From: an uncultured Acidobacteriia bacterium
Lineage (GTDB): Bacteria > Acidobacteriota > Terriglobia > Bryobacterales > Bryobacteraceae
Assembly: GCA_903929755.1 (NCBI GenBank)
Contig: CAIYVZ010000002.1
Span: 1-46,180, forward strand
Reading direction: 5' to 3'
Length of the DNA stretch: 46,180 nt
Part shown: in pieces, positions 35,325 through 43,262 of the stretch
Layout of the letters: each line of letters begins with the position of its first letter
How positions within the stretch are numbered: position 1 is the stretch's first letter
Program-made: the position numbers and the translations under genes
The notes under the pieces: model-generated
The model's input: only the letters and a program-made list of their open reading frames with translations
Databases searched by the model: none
Told to the model about the DNA's origin: nothing

Positions 35325-35918
35325 GGTATTTCTCCTTTAAATTTTGCGGCTTCATTATCCTGCGGTCAGGTGAAGGACGCGGATGTAACTCCAGGTAACA
35401 GTGCAAGCGAACCATAGATTTGATTCCCCGGAGCGCTCTGTCCATTTGTGCTCATCCTGGTATAATCAACTGCACGATTGTGGCCATTCTCACGTTTCGT
35501 CATGCCAGCCAAACAGCCCCGGGGGCTTTTCGCTCTTATTTACCTCCTTGCGTTTCGCCGGAAAGTGCTCGATCGGGCAATGAATCGGCGAAATTTGGTG
35601 AATATTGCGGCTGAAGTGAAGGAAACAGGGAGACCGGGGGCTCGCGAGAAATGTGGGGTTATGCGTTGCGTAGTTGCCCAACGGAGAGCGCTCATACCGT
35701 TGTGCGCATGCTCAGGATGACCACTTGAAATCACGTGACCAAATACCGACACCGCCACCCAGTGCCGATTCGCGCCCGAATAGCTGCGTCATATAGCGGA
35801 AGCGCCAAACCACGACGACACGACAGGGAAGGGAAATAAGGAAAAGCAGGGAAATAAGGGAAAGCAGGGAAAGCAGGGAAAGCAGGGGAAGCCCCCCGCG
35901 ATCAAGGGCTGATTCTTG
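35325..35918. other. 594-bp gap between tadG and the flp genes
   Basis: I find no convincing gene. The flp promoter (minus strand) is presumably here, but no clear -35/-10 or -24/-12 pair stands out. A small GC hairpin with arms AGCCC and GGGCT lies at 35515-35527 followed by TTT on the plus strand. A purine-rich tandem repeat occupies 35825-35892 next to the tadG stop. Open frames at 35540-35758 (minus) and 35478-35720 (plus) show no domain or good start. Confidence 0.5.
35825..35892. repeat. Purine-rich short tandem repeat
   Basis: Three to four copies of a 9-bp unit AGGGAAAGC preceded by two related AGGGAAATAAGG blocks. The plus strand is almost pure purine; the minus-strand RNA is therefore a C/U-rich, G-poor run starting 27 bp after the tadG stop. 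Such a run resembles a rut site, so a Rho-dependent terminator is plausible. Confidence 0.75.
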
Positions 35919-36473
35919 CTACTGCACCAGGGCAACGGTTGTGGTCGGCGATCCCACAACATCCACGATGGCGGCCACGCTGCGCACCCTCACAGTTATC
36001 AATTGACTGCTTAGTATGCCGCCGAATATTTGTGGGATTTGGTCCGAGACTTCGGCCATCACCCAGTACTTTGTGGCCACTCCCGGTGCGAATAGCGACC
36101 CGTTGATACCCGAAGTGATGTTTACCACCTGATTGCCGCCGGTGGAAAACCCATTCTGCGCGGCGTAAAGACATGCGCTGTCCATGCTGGTGGGTGGGCT
36201 CGAGGGGCCCCTGCCCGTTGGGCAGCTTTCCGTCCCCGTCCGGCAAACTCCGCCCGTGGTGCACAAATTGTAATCGAGGCCGGGTTTGAGAAATCTAAAG
36301 GCCCTGGCAGCGCCGCCGAGTGCCGCCACGTCCGCCGCCGCCTGCGCCGATTCGCGAATAATATAGGCCAGACTAAGGTCTACCGCGAGCGCCATAAAAC
36401 TGAACACCACAAAAATTGCCAAAGCCACAAACACCAGGGCTTGTCCGCTGCGTCGGTTCCTTAGTCGTGGCAT
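35919..36473 (-). CDS. tadG: TadG-like pilus-assembly protein, short form
   Basis: The N-terminus RRSGQALVFVALAIFVVFSF is a prepilin-like Tad_N segment with a TM helix, followed by the typical SLAYIIRESAQAAADVAALG. Unlike the TadE proteins it has Phe, not Glu, at +5 of the putative cleavage site. The body contains a CTTGGVCRTGTESC cysteine region. At 184 residues it is much shorter than typical TadG proteins (commonly 400 or more), ending at TTTVALVQ before a low-complexity repeat, so it may be C-terminally truncated. It starts 4 bp after the upstream tadE. Confidence 0.85.
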   Translation of the reverse strand: MPRLRNRRSGQALVFVALAIFVVFSFMALAVDLSLAYIIRESAQAAADVAALGGAARAFRFLKPGLDYNLCTTGGVCRTGTESCPTGRGPSSPPTSMDSACLYAAQNGFSTGGNQVVNITSGINGSLFAPGVATKYWVMAEVSDQIPQIFGGILSSQLITVRVRSVAAIVDVVGSPTTTVALVQ

Positions 36474-36477
36474 AAGC

Positions 36478-36936
36478 TCAGAACTGAATCCTCTGCTGCG
36501 ACGAGGCGCGAAGCGTGATCGGCGGCAAAGTTGACGAACTCCCGGAACCCGGGAAGAAGATCCCTATCGGCGATTCAAACGGGTAAGTGGCGGTGAGACT
36601 GATATTCGTGCCCCGGGGCAATGCCGGCCACGCGCTGCCGCTGCCGAGGCAGGACGACAATGGACTACAGGACATCGTTCCGGTTACATTGATCTGATCC
36701 GACCGCAGGCCCTGGCTCGAATCGGCGATTCGCTGCGCGATGGCACCCACTGTACCTGGATTATTTTCTCCGTGAACAATGGCCATGCGGGTACCCTCTT
36801 TCACCGCATACGCCAAGGTATTGTACGTCCACATGCATCGCGAGATCTCGATGACCGATATAACGGTGAGGAGAATCGGAATGCCGGCGAGCACGAATTC
36901 AACCAGCACACTGCCACGCCGCGCCTGTCCCCTCAT
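36478..36936 (-). CDS. tadE: TadE-like pseudopilin (second copy)
   Basis: Prepilin-like minor subunit. MRGQARRG precedes SVLVEFVLAGIPILLTVISV, with Glu at +5 after the Gly, so it should be processed by the Tad prepilin peptidase. The globular part has MWTYNTLAYAVKEGTRMAIV, typical of TadE. Two cysteines (CSPLSSC) may bridge. Its 152 residues are normal. The start directly abuts the stop of the upstream tadE (no gap), and tadG follows 4 bp downstream. Confidence 0.9.
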   Translation of the reverse strand: MRGQARRGSVLVEFVLAGIPILLTVISVIEISRCMWTYNTLAYAVKEGTRMAIVHGENNPGTVGAIAQRIADSSQGLRSDQINVTGTMSCSPLSSCLGSGSAWPALPRGTNISLTATYPFESPIGIFFPGSGSSSTLPPITLRASSQQRIQF

Positions 36937-37416
36937 TTAGTCCGCCCTCAAAGGCATTTGCACGGATTTCACCAGTGTGACCGTGCCCGAAAAAAGGAGC
37001 GGAACCGGAACCAGGGGGATCGTTTGGTACGTTACCGTCACCAGTGCCGCCGGGCTGCCATCGATTCCCGCGTCCAGCTTCTGCGTTGTCACCTGGAGGG
37101 GCAGCCCCGCACATCCCGTGCTGGAACCGATGTTTGGCAGCGACTGCAGTTCCTGCCTGACTACCGCGCAGGCATCCGCTGCGTCGATCGCCGCCGCCGA
37201 GCTGGCAGACGCATTCAGCGCTGCGGCCCGCGCGGCATTCTGGACCCCGATGGCAGCCACGGTACAAAAGCCTGTATCCGCTATCGCGATGAACAGAAAA
37301 AAGATCCACGGTGCCACGATGACCAGTTCCACAAGGGCCTGGCCCTTCCTGCGTTGCGTATTCTGTGGCGATGCCTTCAAGCAGTTCTCATCCCTTTGTC
37401 GAGAGCAACAGGCCAT
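36937..37416 (-). CDS. tadE: TadE-like pseudopilin (first copy)
   Basis: Prepilin-like minor subunit at the head of the minus-strand tad block. The ATG at 37416 is chosen; a GTG at 37434 would add six residues. A long leader (MACCSRQRDENCLKASPQNT then QRRKG) precedes QALVELVIVAPWIFFLFIAI, with Glu at +5. GVQNAARAAALNASASSAAA is the usual helical segment after the TM. Cysteines at about 90-110 may form a disulfide. No gene lies upstream until the ZIP gene, so a promoter is expected in 37417-37765. Confidence 0.88.
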   Translation of the reverse strand: MACCSRQRDENCLKASPQNTQRRKGQALVELVIVAPWIFFLFIAIADTGFCTVAAIGVQNAARAAALNASASSAAAIDAADACAVVRQELQSLPNIGSSTGCAGLPLQVTTQKLDAGIDGSPAALVTVTYQTIPLVPVPLLFSGTVTLVKSVQMPLRAD

Positions 37417-37765
37417 TTCCCGGCTCAGTCGCACGGTCCTGAATCATCGGACAAGCTGCAACCAGAGGGCCATATCCTGTTATTGACCCGGGCGGCAGAT
37501 CTCGCGCCAGGTCAGCAGCCACGGTTCAGGTTCTATGTAATCAGGGATGAAGAAGGTGGCGAGGGCGGATTATGACAGCGTAATTTCTGCGCAATCCCGC
37601 GCTTCTGCGCTAATATGCGCATGGAATCCGGACCCGTGGGGTGCCAGAATTCGTCAAAACCCGCAGGCCTTTTTGATGCTGCGAGCGTTAGCTCGGGGGA
37701 GCCAGCGGCGCTTTCGTTTCCGCATTGCTGGTCTTACTGGTGAAGGTCTTACTGGTGAAGGTCTT
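37417..37765. other. Gap upstream of the tad block
   Basis: No gene recognised. It holds a small hairpin CGAGC-GTTA-GCTCG at 37682-37695 and a 15-bp tandem repeat (GGTCTTACTGGTGAA at 37730-37744 and 37745-37759, with a partial third unit) directly next to the right direct repeat. The tad promoter on the minus strand should lie here. A plus-strand open frame through the repeats looks like noise. Confidence 0.5.
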
Positions 37766-37769
37766 ACCG
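37730..37769. repeat. 15-bp tandem repeat
   Basis: Two perfect copies of GGTCTTACTGGTGAA followed by a partial third copy (GGTCTTAC) that runs into the direct repeat at 37766. It marks the junction where similarity to the DUF4159 start region ends, and may reflect slippage at a recombination joint. Confidence 0.8.
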
Positions 37770-37854
37770 TTCGAAGCCTCATGGCATTCCGGTGGCCTCA
37801 CCCTATTTACGGTAAGCGGCTACCCGATTGTAAATTCGTTCGAATCCACCAGCC
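37766..37854. repeat. Direct repeat, right copy (ZIP-DUF4159 junction)
   Basis: Matches 25670-25757 in the same orientation. It includes the 3' end of the intact ZIP gene, the intergenic bases, and an ATGAGGCTT start plus 8 bases of a DUF4159-like gene on the minus strand, after which similarity stops abruptly. Confidence 0.85.
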
Positions 37855-38511
37855 CTCCACCGCGTGCACGCCGAAAAACAGGAACGTGCCCGCCGCCACC
37901 GCCAAAATGTACGTCATCCACGAACCTGGCGCCGCGTGCAGACCTACAAAACCGCCCGCCACCGTCGGTGCCTCCGCCGCTACCGCGAACAGGATCGCTC
38001 GCGAAGGTCGTAATCTCGCCCCCCGCAGCAGGCCCCCCAGTGCGAACCCCTCCGGGATCTTGTGAAACAGAATCGCCCCGCCGATTGCCAGGGGCGCAAT
38101 GTGGCCCGCCGAAACTGCCGACATCCCCCACCCATCCACAAACGCATGAAGCCCCGTAGCCATAATGAACGCTTCGGCGAACGCTTCACCGTGTGAACAC
38201 GAAGGGCAGACCGGATATCCCAACTTGTCCAGCAGCGTCAGCGTCAGATAAGCTGCGGCGATTAAAGCCAATGGAATCAAGTATCCAGCCGCATGGACCA
38301 GCTCCGGCACCAGCTCGAACAACGTGACGCCCACCAGGACCACGCCGCTCACCGGAACCAGCAAACGCGCCCGGTGGCTGGCAATCACGATGCCTGCTAT
38401 GGCGCAAAGTATTGCGATTCCAGTAGCCACCACAGGGCCGAAAATGCCAGAGAGGGTCAAACCTCTACTGTAACCGCCCGGCGAATCCAGGCCAGCCCAT
38501 CCCCAATTCAT
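37807..38511 (-). CDS. ZIP family metal transporter
   Basis: Inner-membrane divalent-metal (zinc/iron) permease. About seven hydrophobic helices are visible: VVATGIAILCAIAGIVIA, LLVPVSGVVLVGVTLFELVP, YLIPLALIAAAYLTLTLL and later segments. The ZIP metal-site motifs are TGLHAFVDGWGMSA and LFHKIPEGFALGGLL. A CPSCSHGEAF loop between helices 3 and 4 may bind metal. Its 234 residues are short but complete for the GufA/ZIP type. The ATG at 38511 is preferred to a TTG two codons earlier. Its last codons lie in the right direct repeat, and a decayed copy of its 3' part lies at 25710-25794. Confidence 0.9.
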   Translation of the reverse strand: MNWGWAGLDSPGGYSRGLTLSGIFGPVVATGIAILCAIAGIVIASHRARLLVPVSGVVLVGVTLFELVPELVHAAGYLIPLALIAAAYLTLTLLDKLGYPVCPSCSHGEAFAEAFIMATGLHAFVDGWGMSAVSAGHIAPLAIGGAILFHKIPEGFALGGLLRGARLRPSRAILFAVAAEAPTVAGGFVGLHAAPGSWMTYILAVAAGTFLFFGVHAVEGWWIRTNLQSGSRLP

Positions 38512-38841
38512 GCGCAAATAGCGAATCTCATTCCGAGGCCTGTCACCCCCCTCAATGTGGGAATTCCAGCCAGAAAGACGCAGCCGGTCCTCTGAAGACT
38601 CCCTCTCCCCTCACTCGCCTGTCCCCCGGCCACGCCTGTCTCCCCCGGGCGCAGGCGCAGCTATTCGGGTCCCGGCTTCCTGCCAGAGTAGTATCATAGT
38701 CAGACGTGGGGCTTTGTTCCCCGGCATTGTCTTGCCGGGTGCCGTCGGTCACTCCGACGAAACGACTCCGCCCTTCGTACGTCGTTATGTAATGCAGCAA
38801 AGCATCATGCACCAAGGCACCATCCGGCTAACTACACAACT
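38512..38841. other. 330-bp gap upstream of the ABC operon
   Basis: No gene recognised. It contains a C-rich, G-poor stretch (about 38600-38660), a hairpin with perfect arms CCCGGCA and TGCCGGG at 38720-38739, and then about 100 bases of leader before the ATG at 38842, which lacks a Shine-Dalgarno. TAGTATCAT at about 38691-38699 could be a -10 region. The hairpin would then lie in the 5' untranslated leader of the ABC operon. Confidence 0.45.
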
Positions 38842-39816
38842 ATGATCAAAGTCGAAGGTCTGACGAAACGATACGCGCGTAATGTCGCGGTCAATAATAT
38901 TTCCTTCGAGGTTGGCAAGGGCGAGATCGTGGGCTTCCTCGGCAAGAACGGCGCCGGGAAAACCACCACCATGCGCGTTCTCACCTGTTTCCTGCCACCT
39001 ACCGAAGGCAAGGCCAGCGTGGCCGGGTTCGATGTCCTCGAACAACCCATGGACGTCAAAAGGAACATCGGCTACCTCCCCGAAACGCCCCCCCTCTATC
39101 CGGAAATGGAGGTTGCCGACTACCTCTCCTTTGTCGCTCGCCTCAAAGGCATCGCCGGCACCGATATCGCGAAGCGCGTCGCCGAAGTCTGTGACCGTAC
39201 CGCCATCGGCGACGTCCGGAACAAGATCATCGGTAAGCTCTCCAAGGGCTACCGCCAGCGCGTCGGTATCGCGCAGGCCATCATCCACAATCCCCCGGTC
39301 CTCATCCTCGATGAACCCACCTCAGGCCTCGACCCCGAACAGCAGCTCCACGTTCGCCAGCTCGTAGCCAGTCTCTCCGGTGACCACACCATCATTCTCA
39401 GTACCCACATCCTCTCGGAAGTGGAACAGTCCTGCAGCAAGGTCATCATCATTAATGAAGGCCGCATCGTGGCCGTCGATTCCGTCGCCGCGCTCCATAT
39501 GCGTGGCCGCGCCACCGAGATCGTCGCCGTCGAAGTCACCGGTGCCGATTCCTTTACCGTAAAACAGAAGCTGGAAGAAGTCTCCGGTGTCGCCCGCGTC
39601 GTCTCCCGCGACTCCAAATCCGGCAATGTGGCTTTCGAAGTCGAGGGCCTCGAAGGGTCCTTTATCCGCCCCGACCTCGCCCGCACCATCGTCCACGCCG
39701 GTTGGCACCTCACCGAACTCAGAACCGTCGGCGAGTCGCTCGAAGATATCTTCCTCGACCTGACTCGCGCCGAAAAGACCGACACCACAAAGGTAGAAGA
39801 GGGTTCCGCTCAATGA
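38842..39816 (+). CDS. ABC transporter ATP-binding protein, GldA-like
   Basis: ATPase of an ABC-2 type exporter. Walker A is FLGKNGAGKTTTMRVLTCF, the signature is LSKGYRQRVGIAQA, Walker B is VLILDEPTSGLDPEQ, and the H-loop is STHILSEVEQ. The C-terminal extension (about residues 225-310) is the usual domain of GldA/CcmA-type ATPases. Its 324 residues are typical. Its stop overlaps the permease start (ATGA). The GldA-F-G order matches the Bacteroidetes gliding-associated transporter, but the rest of the gliding machinery is not present here, so the substrate is unknown. Confidence 0.93.
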   Translation: MIKVEGLTKRYARNVAVNNISFEVGKGEIVGFLGKNGAGKTTTMRVLTCFLPPTEGKASVAGFDVLEQPMDVKRNIGYLPETPPLYPEMEVADYLSFVARLKGIAGTDIAKRVAEVCDRTAIGDVRNKIIGKLSKGYRQRVGIAQAIIHNPPVLILDEPTSGLDPEQQLHVRQLVASLSGDHTIILSTHILSEVEQSCSKVIIINEGRIVAVDSVAALHMRGRATEIVAVEVTGADSFTVKQKLEEVSGVARVVSRDSKSGNVAFEVEGLEGSFIRPDLARTIVHAGWHLTELRTVGESLEDIFLDLTRAEKTDTTKVEEGSAQ

Positions 39817-40580
39817 GAAACGTCCTCACCATTTGTTCCAAAGAAATCAAAAGCTACTTCGTTTCCCCCATCGCCTATCTGCTCCTCGGCCTCTTTGGCC
39901 TCATTTCCGGCTACTTCTTCTACAGCGCCACCGCCTTCTTCGTCATGAGCGGCATGCGCCAGCAGATGATGGGCAGCCAGCAGGCCATGAGCGTCAATGA
40001 ATACGTGATCGCCCCCCTGCTCGGCAACTCCAGCGTCGTCGGTCTCTTCCTCATCCCCCTCATCTCCATGCGGCTCTTCGCCGAAGAGATGCGGTCGGGA
40101 ACCATCGAACTCCTCCTCACCTCTCCCGTCCGCGACTGGGAAATCGTTCTCGGCAAGTGGGCCGGCGCCATGGCCATGTACCTCTGTGTCCTCGGCATTT
40201 CCGTCCTCAACATCGCCACCCTCTCCATCTGGGGTTCCCCCGATTGGCGCCCGATTCTCACCGGAATTCTCGGGCTCACCCTCCAGGGCGGCTGCCTCCT
40301 CGCCATCGGAACGTTTATCTCCACCACCACCCGCAACCAGATCATCGCCGGCGGCGCCACCTTCGCCGTCTCCCTCCTGCTCTGGGTTCTCAGCTGGGTC
40401 ACTTCTTATAACGAAGCCCCCTGGGCACAAGTTATCGCGTACCTCGCCATCCCCACCCACTACGAGCCCTTTGCTAAGGGTGTTCTCGATACGAAAGATC
40501 TCATCTACTACCTCTCTGTGATTTTCTTTGGATTATTCATGACGAAACGGTCACTCGAATCTCTCAGGTGGAGGTCCTAA
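39813..40580 (+). CDS. ABC-2 permease, GldF-like
   Basis: Membrane subunit of the ABC system. The ATG at 39813 overlaps the ATPase stop by 4 bp. The first helix is FVSPIAYLLLGLFGLISGYF, then a Met/Gln-rich periplasmic loop (MRQQMMGSQQAM), then the ABC-2 hallmark LISMRLFAEEMRSGTIELLL. Four further helices follow and the protein ends with a basic tail. Its 255 residues are normal for GldF/NosY-type permeases. TAATG couples it to the following gene. Confidence 0.9.
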   Translation: MRNVLTICSKEIKSYFVSPIAYLLLGLFGLISGYFFYSATAFFVMSGMRQQMMGSQQAMSVNEYVIAPLLGNSSVVGLFLIPLISMRLFAEEMRSGTIELLLTSPVRDWEIVLGKWAGAMAMYLCVLGISVLNIATLSIWGSPDWRPILTGILGLTLQGGCLLAIGTFISTTTRNQIIAGGATFAVSLLLWVLSWVTSYNEAPWAQVIAYLAIPTHYEPFAKGVLDTKDLIYYLSVIFFGLFMTKRSLESLRWRS

Positions 40581-41920
40581 TGGCATCCCGTCAGGCAAAA
40601 CAAGGCGCCCAGGCAGGCGTTTACGTCATCGTCGTCATCGGCATCCTCGGTGTCGGCAACTGGCTCGCGAAAGACTACAACAAGACTCTCGACGTCACCG
40701 CCAACAAACGTTTCACTCTTTCTGATCAGACGAAGAAGGTTGTCGGCGATCTCAAGAAGGAAGTCAACGTCTACTACTTCGAGAAATCGGACCATTACGA
40801 CCAGGCCCGCGACCTCTTCGACCGCTATCACAACCTCAGCTCGAATTTCAAAGTAAACTACGTCGATCCCGACAAGAAGCCCGACGTCGCTCGCATCGAA
40901 GGCATGCGCAACTTCGGCGAAATCATTATCGATAGCGGCGTGAAGAAGGAAACCGCCAAGGCCCTCACCGAAGAGGAACTCACCGGCGCGCTCATCCGGT
41001 CTCTGAAAACCGGCACCCGCACCGTCTGCTTCGTGGAAGGCTCCGGCGAACATCGCGTCAGCGATACCACCCGCGAAGGCTATTCCACCTTCAAGGAAGC
41101 TCTCGAAAAGAATAATTACAAGACCCAGGTCATCTCGCTCATCGAAAAACCCGATGTCCCGAAGGAATGCAACATCGTCATCGTCGGCGGTCCCAAGCGC
41201 GATTATCTGCAGCCCGCTGCCGACGCTCTCAAGACCTACGTCGCCGGCGGCGGTAATGCCGTCGTCAACTTCGACGCTGTTCTCGACTTGCCTGACCAGA
41301 AGATGGGCGATACGCCCAACCTCAGCGCGCTCGTCGCCGGCTGGGGCGTCACCATGAAGGGCGATGTCCTCATCGACCTCGGGTCCGCCAGCCGCCTCTT
41401 CGGCCAGTTGTCGCCCGTCGTCGGTTCCTACGAATCGCACCCCATCACCCGCGTTATGGGCGATAACGCCAGCGTCTTCCCCCTCGCTCGCGGCCTCGAA
41501 GCAAAGTCGCCCGCCGAAAAGCTCTTCTCCACCTCGGACGGCAGCTTCTCGCTTACCAATCCCAAGCTCCCCATGAAGGAAGCCGATCTGGATAAGGGTG
41601 CCAAAGGCCCGTTCGCTGTCGGAGCCGCCGCCAAAATCGGTACCGGCAACACCGCTGGTCGCGTCGTCGTCCTCGGCAGTTCCAACTGGATCGCCAACTT
41701 CATCATGTCCGCGCCCATCGCCAACCGCGACCTGTCGCTTAACGTGATGAATTGGCTCACCTCCGATGAGGAGCTGATCTCCATTCGTCCCAAAGAACCC
41801 GAAGATCGCCGCCTTTCCGTCACTGCCGGTGGTCTCCGCGGCCTCTTCTTCTTCAGCCTCATCGGTCTGCCGTTGTTCGTCATCCTCACCGGCGTCTCCG
41901 TTTGGTGGAGGCGCAGGTAG
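40580..41920 (+). CDS. GldG-like ABC auxiliary component
   Basis: GldG family protein with an N-terminal TM (AGVYVIVVIGILGVGNWLA), a large extracytoplasmic ABC_transp_aux-type domain, and a C-terminal TM (GLFFFSLIGLPLFVILTGVS) ending in WWRRR. The domain has NKRFTLSDQTKKVVGDLKKE, NFGEIIIDSG and the typical VCFVEGSGEHRVSD. The start at 40580 has GGTGGAGG 5 bases upstream and overlaps the permease stop by one base. It probably forms the periplasmic part of the ABC complex. Its 446 residues are normal. Confidence 0.9.
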   Translation: MASRQAKQGAQAGVYVIVVIGILGVGNWLAKDYNKTLDVTANKRFTLSDQTKKVVGDLKKEVNVYYFEKSDHYDQARDLFDRYHNLSSNFKVNYVDPDKKPDVARIEGMRNFGEIIIDSGVKKETAKALTEEELTGALIRSLKTGTRTVCFVEGSGEHRVSDTTREGYSTFKEALEKNNYKTQVISLIEKPDVPKECNIVIVGGPKRDYLQPAADALKTYVAGGGNAVVNFDAVLDLPDQKMGDTPNLSALVAGWGVTMKGDVLIDLGSASRLFGQLSPVVGSYESHPITRVMGDNASVFPLARGLEAKSPAEKLFSTSDGSFSLTNPKLPMKEADLDKGAKGPFAVGAAAKIGTGNTAGRVVVLGSSNWIANFIMSAPIANRDLSLNVMNWLTSDEELISIRPKEPEDRRLSVTAGGLRGLFFFSLIGLPLFVILTGVSVWWRRR

Positions 41921-41922
41921 TA

Positions 41923-43260
41923 ATGAAACCAACCGGACTTCTGGTCGCCTGCGGAGTGCTCTCAGTCCTCGGCGGCCTCGTGTGGTGGACAAAGGAGCAT
42001 CCGAAAAAAACGGAATCCACCACCCCGGACGCCCCGAAGGTACTGGCTCTCGGCGAGGACCAGATCGAAGAGATCACCCTCTCCAACCCCGGTGCCGCGC
42101 CCATCACTCTGAAAAAAATCGGCGGCAAATGGCAGATTACCGCCCCTCAGCCGCTGTCGGCCGATCAGGAAACCGTGAAGGGCCTCGTCGCTGCCTTGGC
42201 CAACATCCAGTCCGATCGTCTGATTGACCTGAAGCCTGAAAATCTGGCAGCTTTTGGTCTCACCGAACCGAAGGCCGAGATGGAAGTCAAGGTCGCCGGC
42301 GGCACCGTCAGTAAGGTTCTGCTGGGCGGGGAAAACCCCTCCGGCAACGCCACCTACGCCAAGCTCGCCGCAAACCCTGCCGTCTACACCATTCTGAGCG
42401 CCACCCGTACCAATCTCGAAAAATCCATTACGGATCTTCGCGATAAGCGCATGTTTACCTTTGACCGTGACAAGGTGTCGGCCATCACCGTTACCCCCAC
42501 CAAAGGTGCAGCCTTCGAATTCAGTCGCACGCCCCCCAGCGAGTGGCAGGTCACCAAACCTCGCACTCTCCGTGCCGATACCGGGCAGGTGGACGATCTC
42601 CTCCGCCGTCTCGTCGATACGAAAATGGATCTCTCCGGCGAACAGGACGAAATTAAGAATGCCGCCGAATTCGCCGCGGGTACCCAACTCGCCACCGTTA
42701 CTGTGCGCGACGCCTCCGGTACCCAGGCCATCACGGTTCACAAGACCAAAGACAATGCTTACTACGGTCGCAGTTCAGCCGTGGAAGGCACCTACAAGCT
42801 AACCGCCGACCTTGCCGATGGTCTGAAAGACAAAGAACTCGACAACTTCCGCAACAAGAAGGTCTTCGAGTTCGGCTTCAATGACCCCACAAAGGTTGAA
42901 TTGAACGGTGGTGCCTACCAGAAGTCTGCCGACAAGTGGACCGGCCCCATCGGCCAAACCGATCCCGCCAGCGTCCAGGCTGTCATCGACAAACTGCGCG
43001 ACCTTTCAGCCACCAAATTTGCCGACAAGGCTGCCCCCGGCGTGCCAGCCCTCACCCTCGCCATCACCTCCGGCGACAAAAACAAGCTCGAAAAAGTGAC
43101 CCTCGTCAAGACCGGTGACTCTTTTACAGCGCAACGCGAAGGGGACGCCGAAGGCTATATCCTCGATTCCAAAACCGTTGAAGATCTGCAGAAGACCATC
43201 GCGGGTATCAAGCCTTTCGTTGCCCCAAAAACACCCGCCCCGACCCCAGAAAAGAAATAG
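41923..43260 (+). CDS. DUF4340 domain protein, membrane-anchored
   Basis: One N-terminal TM (LLVACGVLSVLGGLVWW) anchors a large extracytoplasmic region of repeated DUF4340 modules. These have EITLSNPGAAPITLKKIGGK, ITAPQPLSADQETVKGLVAA and FGLTEPKAEMEVKVAGGTVS, with a similar repeat in the second half (EWQVTKPRTLRADTGQVDDL). It ends in a Pro/Thr/Lys tail. DUF4340 genes habitually follow gldG-like genes, so it is likely the fourth part of the ABC complex. The ATG at 41923 is 2 bp after the gldG stop. Function unknown. Confidence 0.88.
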   Translation: MKPTGLLVACGVLSVLGGLVWWTKEHPKKTESTTPDAPKVLALGEDQIEEITLSNPGAAPITLKKIGGKWQITAPQPLSADQETVKGLVAALANIQSDRLIDLKPENLAAFGLTEPKAEMEVKVAGGTVSKVLLGGENPSGNATYAKLAANPAVYTILSATRTNLEKSITDLRDKRMFTFDRDKVSAITVTPTKGAAFEFSRTPPSEWQVTKPRTLRADTGQVDDLLRRLVDTKMDLSGEQDEIKNAAEFAAGTQLATVTVRDASGTQAITVHKTKDNAYYGRSSAVEGTYKLTADLADGLKDKELDNFRNKKVFEFGFNDPTKVELNGGAYQKSADKWTGPIGQTDPASVQAVIDKLRDLSATKFADKAAPGVPALTLAITSGDKNKLEKVTLVKTGDSFTAQREGDAEGYILDSKTVEDLQKTIAGIKPFVAPKTPAPTPEKK

Positions 43261-43262
43261 TT

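Noticed and set aside
35540-35758. Minus-strand 72-aa open frame between tadG and flp, and plus-strand frames there
   Set aside because: No ribosome site, domain or codon pattern like the neighbours. Treated as non-coding.
35825-35892. CRISPR-like array
   Set aside because: The unit is only 9 bp, contiguous and without spacers. It is a simple tandem repeat.
37547-38065. Plus-strand 172-aa open frame over the 15-bp repeats
   Set aside because: It runs antisense into the ZIP gene and has no recognisable domain. The repeated LTGEG units come from the tandem repeat.
40577-41992. Long minus-strand open frame opposite the gldG-like gene (471 aa), and similar ones at 22625-23932 and 43284-44417
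   Set aside because: They are Gly/Asp/Glu-rich shadows created by the C-ending codon bias of the plus-strand genes and match no family.
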